In this document: positions 54,328 through 64,000 of the stretch, in pieces
Layout: each line of letters begins with the position of its first letter
How positions within the stretch are numbered: position 1 is the first letter of the stretch
Source: Dendrolimus kikuchii
Lineage: Eukaryota; Arthropoda; Insecta; Lepidoptera; Lasiocampidae
NCBI GenBank assembly: GCA_019925095.2
Contig: CM034389.1
Location: 21,377,435-21,441,434, forward strand
Length of the DNA: 64,000 bases
Reading direction: 5' to 3'
Notes under the pieces: generated by a model
Databases searched by the model: none
Told to the model about the DNA's origin: nothing
The model's input: only the letters and a program-made list of their open reading frames with translations
Translations under genes and position numbers: made by a program

Positions 54328-55429
54328 CTCAAACTCCGCGCCAAAATGAAAAACAGTTCTGCCAATCTAACAAAAATAATAATAATTTGGAACCATAAAC
54401 AAATCATCCACTCCCGACACTTTTTTGACAGAATGTATCATAATAAAATTTAATAGCTCTTAAATATTATTTTTTCTTTAAGTTCTCGTAATGCAGCTAT
54501 GAATATGTATATATAATTAATAAGTACTATATTACATATTATTTAATGTTATTACCGAAAAATAACACTCACACTGTACTACGTCGGCCACTACAATGCA
54601 AAGCACTGAGTATAATCTGTTTCGTAATTTAGTGAACTGAGGTGGTTACGCGGTTTCGCGAACTATCCAATTTCTATTACGTATTATTGTATTACCACGT
54701 CTTTTGTAATTGCTTTATTTTTTGTAGTTAGTAATTGTAGTGTGATTTACAATATGTAATGATAACAAGATTACTACTAACATTTTGATAGTAGATATAC
54801 ACTAAGTAGTATATAGGTATCCACTATTAGGAAGCGAATCTCACCAGCTTTTGACCTAAAGTCACTAAGAAATATTGTTAGGACTATAGTTTTTGAAGAC
54901 CTGTCTAATGATATCCCATAATTATATTTATGTACAACTGCAAAAGTTTTTACTAGTACGGTGGCTAATTGACTATTTGACACATTTATACATATCTTAT
55001 GCTCAATCCAATATTGAAACTATCCAAAAAAGTGAATTTTACAAAAGAGGTAAAACAATATGTTTTTAAAGCATGAGTATCATTAGTATTATTACATTCA
55101 TTATATTACGGTTACTTTTAAACCAAGATGAACGCTATTACAGGTATTTGTATGTTTTACGATAGATGGTATTGAAAAATTGATTTGGGAAAATTTTGGA
55201 TAGTGTCAGTATTGGATTAAGCGAAGTTAAAGTTTGCATGCGAGTTATTTCTCTACTGTAGATGCACACTAAGAAATGATTTTTGAAAATTCAACCCCTA
55301 AGGACGTGAAAACGGGAATGAACGTTAGTTTGAAAATCCGCCATTTTCAAAGTAAGAACCATACATTTTTAACCGACTTCAAAAAGAAGGACATTCTCAA
55401 TTCGTCTGTATGGTGTTTTTATTTGTATG

Positions 55430-55930
55430 TTCGTTACTCAATTTCTTTGTCAATTATGAACCGGTTTTAAAAAAAAATATTTTAATCGAAAGGTCATATT
55501 CCTGAATTGGACTCATTGTCACCATGTCTGATGAGTGGATTCCAAGGAATCAGAGAAACTTACGAAAATTGTTAACCAACTTCTTTGTAACACAATATCT
55601 TTGTCAATTGTAAACCGATTTTCAAAATGTTTTCTTTACTCGTAAGTGTATACTCCCGAGGCGATTTCATGGTCACCGAGTCAGAATCTGATGAGTGGAT
55701 TCCTCAGAAATCGAGAGTAACCTTTATTAAAAAACGCCGAGAACCTGCATTTTCCAAAAAAAAACTTTATACATATACGAGTGCTAGTATTACACTTTCT
55801 ACAGGCGCCTATTTTTTTGTAGGTATGTCACGCGATCTCTCCGTCAATTGTGGACCGATTTTCAAATTGTTTTTTTTTTAGTCGCGAGGTGGTCCCATAG
55901 TCACAGTCAGGATTTGATTTGTGGATCGCA
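55430..55930. repeat. degenerate long-unit tandem repeat
   Basis: gtcaattatgaaccggttt near 55449 recurs as gtcaattgtaaaccgatttt near 55603 and gtcaattgtggaccgatttt near 55843. A gatgagtggattcc-like block follows each of the first two and gatttgtggatcgcaag the third. The flanks carry accgacttcaaaaa phrases also seen at 51880 and 56100-56270. Confidence 0.5.
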
Positions 55931-57436
55931 AGGAAATGGAGAGCAACCCTTGTTGAAGAGCATATACACCGAAAAATGAGATGGCACATTTGTATTATAC
56001 GCGTGCCAGTTGTACAATTTCTACAGGTGCTTAATATTTTTTATTTCTAAAGCTATTGAAGTATTTGCGCAACTAAACAGTAAAAAATAATAACAAAAAT
56101 AAACCGACTTCACACTAACAAGAAATATTTTACCGACTTCTTTCTACAACATCTTGAAGTGGGTGCCAAGTAAAACATATAATAACAACAACAAATATAC
56201 AAAAATTGTAATTTTTAGATTAGATAGAAAGAAGTCAGTTAAATATTTATTTTTTGGTTTTTAGAGTGAAGTCGGTTTTGTTTTTGTTCAAAAAAATTAT
56301 GTAACTGCTAATTAGAAATAAATGCATACGTATATCGCCGGTTTTTAGAAATTCTGAGGTGGTGAAAAGGGGCTACCTTTTAATTTTTTTGGCTATTCAA
56401 ACTATGCTCATTTTTAATCTACACGAATCTAGTATTGCCCAGCAACAACAGCTAGTATTACAATCAACTCTAAAACCATGTTCATAAAAAGAAGAATACG
56501 TTTAAATATATTGACATCATCCGACTTCAAATTTCATCATAGAAATAATTTGAATGACTGTTTAAATAACGAACCAATAAGCTATTAAACTCGTCACAAC
56601 GCAGTATTCCCGTACAAAATCAAGGAGGCCATGACATTTAGTATGATCATAAAGTGTCTCAGTTGATTTGACCGTCAAGCATGCATATCCCTAGACACAT
56701 GTTACAATAAATTCTAACACCTTTACTTTAATACAGAGTAATATAGAGTAACATCTTATCTTCTTACTTTCAAATAATAATGAATGCGTCATTTGACCCC
56801 TTTTACTTGTACGTACTTATAACGCTATATGAGACTGCTATGTTCTGTTCACTTTATAAAAGTATCTCAGTTGATATGACAGTCGGTTCCCTTATTGTAA
56901 ATTTTTGCATTTCTGCTACATTATTCTCTAACGGCATATAGAATACAGCTTGTTAAATTTAATTCACATAAACCGAACAGCTCACAAGTATATGAATTTA
57001 TAAGATTTTGCTACGTAATCAGTCCTACAAAACCTAGAACTGTGGAAATAACACTCGGCATGATTATAGAACAAAAATTTACTTACAAAACACAAATTAC
57101 GCAATATGTACCACGGAAACGTGATCAAATAATTAAATAGACTTTATTAAGACACATATTCTCACTGCAATAATTATGCGCGTGATATATACCAGATTAT
57201 CATTTTAATGTGATGACGACATGAATGGTGGAGATAAACTCACTACATTGATCCAGCTACTGAGTTGGGGAGCGAAACATTCAATCGAGAATATTGTAGT
57301 TAGTCAGACTCGGTAGCGCTTTACTGACTTCAAATCAATTTACACGATGCTAGTATGAAGTCAGCACTAGCTTCATTCGAATTTGAACTTGGTACCCATC
57401 AGCTTTAATGGACACGGAATTGATTCTGCACTCATC

Positions 57437-57624
57437 GAAAGAATACAATTTCCTGCGGTCGGGCAGCCTATCGTAAGAGGTGACAAGACAACCCCACGAT
57501 GTGTTCCGGCATTAGTGGTCAGGTTCGTCTTCCTTTAGAGTGGCAGCACATTTGGTATTATACATGTCCATAGGCGATGGTAACCGCTTTACATCAGGTG
57601 GGCCATCTGCCTGTCTACTACCAT
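57437..57624 (+). repeat. family A, internally deleted copy
   Basis: It starts tcgaaagaatacaatttcctg and ends ggccatctgcctgtctac. The middle block with the ggtggtagggcatttgcc motif is missing. Confidence 0.7.
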
Positions 57625-58621
57625 AATGTGTATTGTTACAATTAAGTAACCGGAAAATAAATAAATAATATTTGGGAATGTAAGTACAAATAATGAGGAT
57701 GGAATTAATATATGGACTAAAAGGATTTTCTTGGGGCTTCACATATGTATACATATAAATCTGTATTCCAAGGAAGCTATCCATACCCGTTGATGAACTT
57801 GGCGATGCCTAATACGAAAAGTGGGTACATGTACTTATATTAAATTCCACGAGAATTGGTTTATTTACAAAGATGTGAAAAGAAAAAAATGTAGCACTTA
57901 TTACTTGAAATGGGGACAATTTGGTAGAATTATTATTTATAGATAAAACTTCTACAGATAAAGTACAATGTTAAATGAGCATAAATGATTAAACAAAATA
58001 GAAATGACAAATATGCTTCTTCAGTCATAGTTAATGATTAAAACAATATGAATTTTGTAAAAGCATCTCAAATGAATGTGCATGTATGAAGAGGAAAGTT
58101 GATGAAGTAGAATCGTTATAAGTGGAGATATACAGTCTCTGCCTATGTACGTATGTAATTTTCTTTAAAACCTGATACATGCTTGCAATTTAAAATTGTT
58201 TCTTATTAAAGTTTACCAATTAGGTCTGCTCTTCTGAAATATTAAATGTTATGGGACAAAAAGTATTATATCATAACCATTAAAAATATTAAAACTAAAT
58301 AATAAAATGTACAAATTGGTGGTAGGCTAAATAAAAACTTTAATGTTACTCAGTGACACTTACATATTTGTCTACCGTGATCACAGCTATTGAAAAGTGG
58401 TCACAACCCAGAAAACATAATTTTATTAAGTTATTTAGTATATTATATATTAACATAAATCATGAAAACTTAAGAAAATACTAAAAAGTATTATTTTCCT
58501 ATCCAGTCTTTAAAGTACATATTTCATCCATGAGGATGAAACAATAATAATAATAATTGGCAGACAAACACACATATTGTATATCCTCAAACGAAGTAAG
58601 TTACTTTTGTTTGGGGTAATA

Positions 58622-58790
58622 CACAATGGACTACTTTGGGGCTGATCCTATACACCCAGACCATAGTAAAAAAACTGAGAAAATTTGTTTTCAAAATTTA
58701 AAATCGAACCCTGTACCTCTGCTCTGCAGTGAGGTAGGCCAGCATAGTCACTCAATCATAGAGGCCGTCAACAAATATTCAAACTCACTA
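58622..58790 (-). mobile_element. tRNA-derived SINE family G, copy 3
   Basis: Reversed body with ggggctgatcctatacaccc and cagaccatagtaaa, then aaatcgaaccctg (complement of the B box) and a worn head. The + strand frame through it is therefore not a gene. Confidence 0.6.
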
Positions 58791-60867
58791 TCACACTTAT
58801 TTGTTACTAATTTGGTGTATGTATTATTATTATCAGTATGCATTAAAAATATCATAAAAGATAAATATGGGAATAATTCATATTACTTTCAATAAACAAA
58901 ATAGATGAAACTTACAAGTATACAATAACAAAAACCTTAATATTTTCTAAAACAATGTTAACTAACCAATCCACACTATGCAATGGGACTATTTGTACTA
59001 CACTTATTATAGACAGCCAAGGTCTGTCACTCTATATATCTTTCATTTATTGTCCCTTCCAACAGATAAGTGATATAGTACTTTGTAATGAAGTGTTTGT
59101 TTATTCACATTATTAACGCTGTTAACCTTAGTATTGACAGTATTAATATTCTTGTTTTCCTCCATTAATTGCATCATCATGGTGGGAAAATTATGTAGCC
59201 AACTTTACTTTCAATATTTTAATTGAGGGAATATTATATTTAGTATATAAATATTATTGAAACTGATTTAATAGTTATTACTACTTTTTTATTCGATTTC
59301 ATAGTTATTAGTACTATGATTTTATAAATCAGTATTAAAACATGGTTTTAATAATATTTAATGATAATTCCATAAACTTACGAAAATATGATTTCTTTCT
59401 TTCTCATGTTTACTCTGATTTCTTATGAAATAAGAGATAATAATTTCAATGGTTGTGATAGTAGTAAAATAATCTTAAATGTTAGTTTTCCATTTATACT
59501 ATCATGTTTGCTTCCCACAAGGGTAAGCAGAGTACATCATTAGATCAGCTCAAAATTTAGTTTAGAGTGAGCCTTTCAAGAGTTTTTAATTACAGGTTAT
59601 AGTATGGGATTAAATGTTTGACAATTTTATCAAACTGCTGCTTATTGTTTATGTCAAATACAATAATATGCCTGACACATCCCACAAAACTTAATTTGTA
59701 GCATTAAATTATACTTGAACTATGAATTATATACAAATTTAAATGATGTAGAAATAAATTAATACTTCACTAATCTCAATGTCCTTAGTAGATAACTTAA
59801 AAATATCAGGTAAATAATAAAATATTAAATGAAAATTATATAAATAAAGAGAAAAACATTGTGAATTTAATTTTAATCTCACTTTTAAACTATAAGAAGT
59901 ATTAATTTATTTCTTATAATTAAAATTTGTATCTAGGTCCTAGCTTAAGTATAAGATATTATTACAAGTTATGTTTTATGGGATGTATCAGCCATACCAT
60001 AGTATTTGAGATAGACAGAAATAATATGTACTTTTTGCTGGGTCCCATCTCATTTATCTCAAGCAAGTTATTTTAGAACTTTGTGTTTAAAATTACATAA
60101 ATTTTGTTTATGGAAATAACTAAATTATGACAATTTCCCTGACATTTTTTAACTTATTAACAAGGCCTACTTTTGCATTATAAAGAGAATTTTTTTTTAT
60201 ATTGCAAGTTAAAAAAAATATTATTCTAAAAAGTGAGAAGTCTAGGATAGAGATAGAATTTTATATTATGATTAATCTAATAGACAAATGCTAGTTTTGG
60301 TTGGGTTCTTCTGAGAGTCTAGTTAGGACTACAAGTCTATTATATTACACTTACTATTCACAGTGAAAGTTAATTGTGTTTGGTCAAACCAATAAATCTA
60401 CCTAAGCCAAAAAAACACTCGGGTTATGGATAGTAGAAAGTTCTTTCAGAGAGTTAATGCACCATTGCTATGTAATCAATTGATAATTATTCTCGTACAT
60501 TATTTATTGTTATTGATTATTAGATATAGCTGCTATATATTACTTGAAAGAGTACCTTCAGTACTTACAATACAAACAGAATGTTGCGCGTTGATTTCTT
60601 AAACTTTAGTTTTATTGAGTATATAAGGGTGTATAAGTATGTATAATAACATAAGGAATCAAAACAGTAATTACCTTCAAACTTTAATTATTTAGGTTAT
60701 AATATTGTAGCCCTTTTTTTCCGAGTCTAATTAAATAAAATGATTGAAAACATTACGTAGCATAAATTTAATACGTGCAACATTTCAAAATAGCGATTTT
60801 ATCAGAACATAACGAAGTTTAAATACTGCTTTTATTATATTTCAGATAAATTAAAAATTTGCTTACC

Positions 60868-61019
60868 GGTAACTTTCTATATACAACAAAGCGCGAAACG
60901 GGAATTAAACTAGACAAAAATTTGCGCTCTTCTATAGTAAATAATATTTTATATCTTGAATAACCGCGATGATTGGCAAAAAACCGACGCACCGCCATAC
61001 AAATTGACTTTGACATTTC
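60868..61019 (-). other. candidate first exon and promoter region on the - strand
   Basis: An ATG at 61017 opens about 50 codons (MSKSICMAVRRFFANHRGYS...) ending at a good donor, TACCG|GTAAGC. No downstream exon could be linked to it, and the peptide is not recognised. It could be the first exon of an unknown gene, an untranslated leader or chance. Confidence 0.22.
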
Positions 61020-61259
61020 GAAGCCAGTATTGCCAAAGATTCGTCAGCAATTAAAATGTTACAAGATTATGGTAACTTTCTGTTGCTGCTTTACATTTGA
61101 TAAACTTATCTCGTTAATGTTATCATTTTGATAAAAGTACATACGCCCGGCTCAGCGGACGCAGTTCTGAAAAGATGAGTCTGGTATTGACAATCGTAGT
61201 GCAACTAAGGCTTAGAGGCTAACGCGAGCAAAACTTACAGGTGTAAGACGGGGTGAGGG

Positions 61260-61262
61260 TAC

Positions 61263-61326
<64 letters not shown>

Positions 61327-61357
61327 ACTGGGAGACGACGTACTTGCCTCTTTATAC

Positions 61358-61402
<45 letters not shown>

Positions 61403-61418
61403 AGTGGGAGACGACGTA
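61260..61418. repeat. two TA arrays separated and followed by the same 22-bp phrase
   Basis: (TA)n at about 61262-61322 and 61362-61399 are each followed by tatttaactgggagacgacg or its one-base variant. The arrangement indicates a tandem duplication of TA array plus flank. Confidence 0.85.
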
Positions 61419-61628
61419 ATACGAATAACCACACGTACAATGTACTTATCTCGTGGAACTTATATACCTATAAAAGTTCACTTATCAATATGGCACTCGA
61501 CTCACACGAGCAAGAACTTCGTTGAACAATAAGTACGTGTACTTGTTCGTATGTCTATCCCCCGCTTTATGATAGAAAATGTATTAATATAGAATATGTT
61601 ATAAATCGAGTTTTATTATATATCTAGC

Positions 61629-61634
61629 GGCATA

Positions 61635-61716
<82 letters not shown>

Positions 61717-61724
61717 GCTATGCC
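61629..61724. repeat. (TA)n array inside a palindrome
   Basis: ggcatagtgtct (61629-61640) faces agacgctatgcc (61713-61724) with one mismatch. Between them is about 72 bp of pure TA repeat, so the whole can fold as one long hairpin or cruciform. The adjoining sequence is the sister of the 36600-37570 element. Confidence 0.85.
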
Positions 61725-62270
61725 TAAACTTTACTATTTCTTGTTACTAAATTCTCTACAATAACAACTGCGCAGCAAAACATAGAGCCGAGTCGCAGCC
61801 AACCTGACCTGAAGTACATGAATACAATGTATAATGTATACAATGAATAAGATGCTCTATATGACAACGTAGGTTTGTTAGTGGTATTCCATGGATACAA
61901 CATTATTTTATCTCTTAACTCGGGCTATAAGTCTAGCTCTATGTCGAGTTTTATTCATATATGTTGTTGTTTCCAAAAAAGATGCGATCGCAGAACGATC
62001 TTTTTCTCTATTTTCGTCTATACCCCGGAAGCAATATCATTTATCGGGATAAAAAGTATCCTAAGTTACGAGGGACATAAGCTAACTCTGTACCAAGTTT
62101 TATTTAAATCTGTTCAATAGTTTTCATGTGATGCCCTCACAGAGACAAATATTCTGAAAAATTGAATTTTTGGAATCTCCTGGTCCCAATTATCCTCTGA
62201 TTTTTTTTTCACATTTTTAAACGGAATGTATAAACACGAAACATTAGATCTATTATAGATATATTACAAT
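61725..62270 (+). repeat. ~550-bp non-coding element, sister of 36600-37570
   Basis: It is colinear with the POP intron 1 copy but lacks the SINE-like insertion, so it serves as the empty-site reference. Shared blocks include agatgcgatcgcagaacg and ttatcgggataaaaagtatc. Confidence 0.65.
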
Positions 62271-63167
62271 GAATCGTCCTCGTAAAGGCATAGTTTTCTG
62301 TCCTTGCGCGTCGTCCACTATTATAATGTCTTGGATGATTCTGTTTAACAACTAGTATAAGCCCAGGTTGTACGGTAGCATTTAATGTATGAACTAGTTC
62401 ATTTGCACGTTTATTATATAAGGGCATTAGATATGAATCTATTTTCGTGAAATTTGGTATATATTTTTATTCCATAAGAGTTTCTCGTAACACAATAGTA
62501 GGAATTCATTAAAGCAATTTAAAATAAAACGAGTTTTTATTACTGGAATCAATATCAATTTATTACGACAAGTGTCACAGCGTTCTACACGAGCAACAAA
62601 ACCCGCCATCCGTCTTAAGGCACTAATCGAGTTACGGACATGACGTGATACAATAAACATAATTACCTATCCAGCAGTTAGAATAACACGGCAAGGGTGA
62701 AGACGCATCTATATGCACTATAGAAGCCACATGAGTCATTTTATGAAATTAAATACGACTGGGAGGCAGTCAATGTGCACATTTGTAAAGAGGCCCATTC
62801 AGTATCCTGCATGGCAGTCCATCGTGTAATATCGGATTATAAATGTTGTTGAAGCCAGCATTGCGCTCGGCAACACAAATCAGAATGCCTCGAGTACTGC
62901 ACGCTACGCCCACTCCAAGATAGTGAATGGTGAATGGGCCTCTTAAGTACGGGCTGCATTTCAATAATATTTTGTTACAGGTTTACACAACTAATAATTC
63001 CTCCCGATGTACCTGCATAGTAGGCCAGCTTTAGTATTGCGGGAAACGTCCGATAGTGTACGAATCGTGTAAGCGGAACAGAGCTATAATTAGTAAGCAA
63101 CAATCTTATTTCCACTTGCGGATAAAGTTCAATCAATATAGATCATTTACATGACGAAATCCGGTTT

Positions 63168-63203
63168 GCAGTTTTCTGCGCAATCGTTTGCGCAGAAAAC
63201 TGC
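63168..63203. repeat. perfect 16-bp hairpin with 4-base loop
   Basis: gcagttttctgcgcaa, loop tcgt, then ttgcgcagaaaactgc. The flanks ccggtt and ccgatcgg do not extend the pairing. Confidence 0.85.
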
Positions 63204-63403
63204 CGATCGGAATGTGTGTATGTGTCGAGATGTGTAAAACTGTAATAACGATGACTTCGATGCAAGTTCTGCAGGGGTTCTATATGCGCATTCACTTGTG
63301 ATATAAGTAATTAAAACACTACAAAAATATAATCTTATATTTTATCTAATAATACCGAGAGATCAGAACACAATGTTTATTTGGTACAACGAGTCACTGA
63401 TTT

Positions 63404-63502
63404 AGGCCGCGGTTAAACTGGTAAAACGATTGCAACTATCGTGTAATTAATATATTGTTTTTAATTTGTTGTCGCATCGCTTTACCAGTGTGATTGCGGC
63501 CT
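63404..63502. mobile_element. ~100-bp foldback MITE
   Basis: aggccgcggttaaactggta and aaacgattgcaac (to 63436) face gttgtcgcatcgctttacca and gtgtgattgcggcct (63468-63502). Arms of about 33-35 bp pair with several mismatches around a 31-base AT-rich centre. Confidence 0.75.
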
Positions 63503-64000
63503 GTAGGCCAATTTACAATTAGTCAAGAAACAAATGCAGAATGCAAGCAAACACTGGTAAATGTTAAACATTTACGGTCTGATTCATATTGAATTAGGGT
63601 AAGTTTATTAAGTTTAGTATAGACTTCTTTAAGGTTATGAAAGAAGCCTAAAAGTTAACTTTTAACTCAATATGAATAAGTCTGTAAATATTTTAGTATG
63701 TTGAATCGTCGCAAAACGCAGTTATAATAATTAGTTAAAAACTTGTACGAGTATTATACGATTGTTATTTCTAATATTTCATAGAAAATTACATCTTCCT
63801 ATAGCTTATCTGGAGAGGTCATAGTTTGTATTGAGCTAACGGCCTGGTCACGGATTTTTGCTTAGCGACAGGCAGACAGAGTGATACCACGTACTCCCCA
63901 GTAGCGACAGCAACAGTAACCATAGATAATATACTATATATAAAAAAGCAGCAACAAAATTGGACGTATTTAGACCGTTGTCCGTCTCTGCAAGTCGTGG

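Larger units (their letters stand above)
49952..64000. other. upstream flank of the prolyl endopeptidase gene
   Basis: No complete host gene is recognised here. It holds an hAT relic, a family B foldback, a broken mariner with a nested family A copy and a degenerate tandem repeat (55430-55930). Family A (57437-57624), a reversed SINE G, three TA arrays and two small foldbacks also lie here. Long AT-rich stretches (54500-55250, 56450-57400, 58900-60700) show nothing identifiable. A weak candidate first exon on the - strand lies at 60868-61019. Confidence 0.6.

Noticed and set aside
58626..58895. 89-codon + strand frame with a hydrophobic end
   Set aside because: It overlaps a reversed copy of SINE G.
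60868..61019. Assigning the candidate exon as a leader exon of POP
   Set aside because: POP exon 1 has its own TATA-like and initiator-like sites and no pyrimidine-tract acceptor, so splicing from here into it is not supported.
1..64000. CRISPR arrays, operons, riboswitches
   Set aside because: No regularly spaced short direct repeats with unique spacers were seen. The gene structure is clearly eukaryotic.

Overview
This window is nuclear DNA of an insect, most likely a moth or butterfly. It is AT-rich, its genes have many short exons in long introns, and it is crowded with SINEs, MITEs and LINE relics of the kind common in Lepidoptera. No operons, bacterial signals, CRISPR arrays or free-standing tRNA or rRNA genes were seen. 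The order-level assignment is inferred from overall character, not from a marker gene.

Two host genes are supported, and they lie tail to tail. The first is the 3' end of a staufen homologue (stau) on the + strand. Five exons between 1 and 5962 keep phase throughout and encode the last 206 residues: the end of double-stranded RNA-binding domain 4, a low-complexity linker and domain 5. The second is a complete prolyl endopeptidase (prolyl oligopeptidase, POP) gene on the - strand, from an ATG at 49884 to a stop at 15526. Its 15 exons join in phase into 734 residues. The triad Ser579, Asp666 and His704 and the substrate-pocket residues are all present. Exon 1 adds a signal-peptide-like N-terminus not usual for this normally cytosolic family, and an internal Met29 aligns with the usual start.

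Layout: 1-5962 stau exons with TE-bearing introns; 5963 to about 9650 the probable long stau 3'UTR, with a 4 x 31-bp tandem repeat; about 9650-15360 intergenic DNA with a 1.47-kb terminal-inverted-repeat element and smaller foldbacks; 15365-49951 the POP gene from poly(A) signal to TATA-like box, including a 13.7-kb first intron; 50000-64000 upstream DNA with a broken mariner, an hAT transposase relic, foldbacks, TA arrays and one weak candidate first exon on the - strand.

The repeats are the other main content. They include a ~317-bp SINE-like family with perfect 13- and 15-bp target-site duplications, a 155-158-bp MITE with TA duplications, about ten copies of a ~300-bp A-tailed family (one inside the mariner), solo LTRs, a Harbinger-like relic and several nested insertions. 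The two host genes show no obvious functional link. No clearly new multi-gene system was found. The strongest leads are the two possible starts of POP and the SINE-like family.
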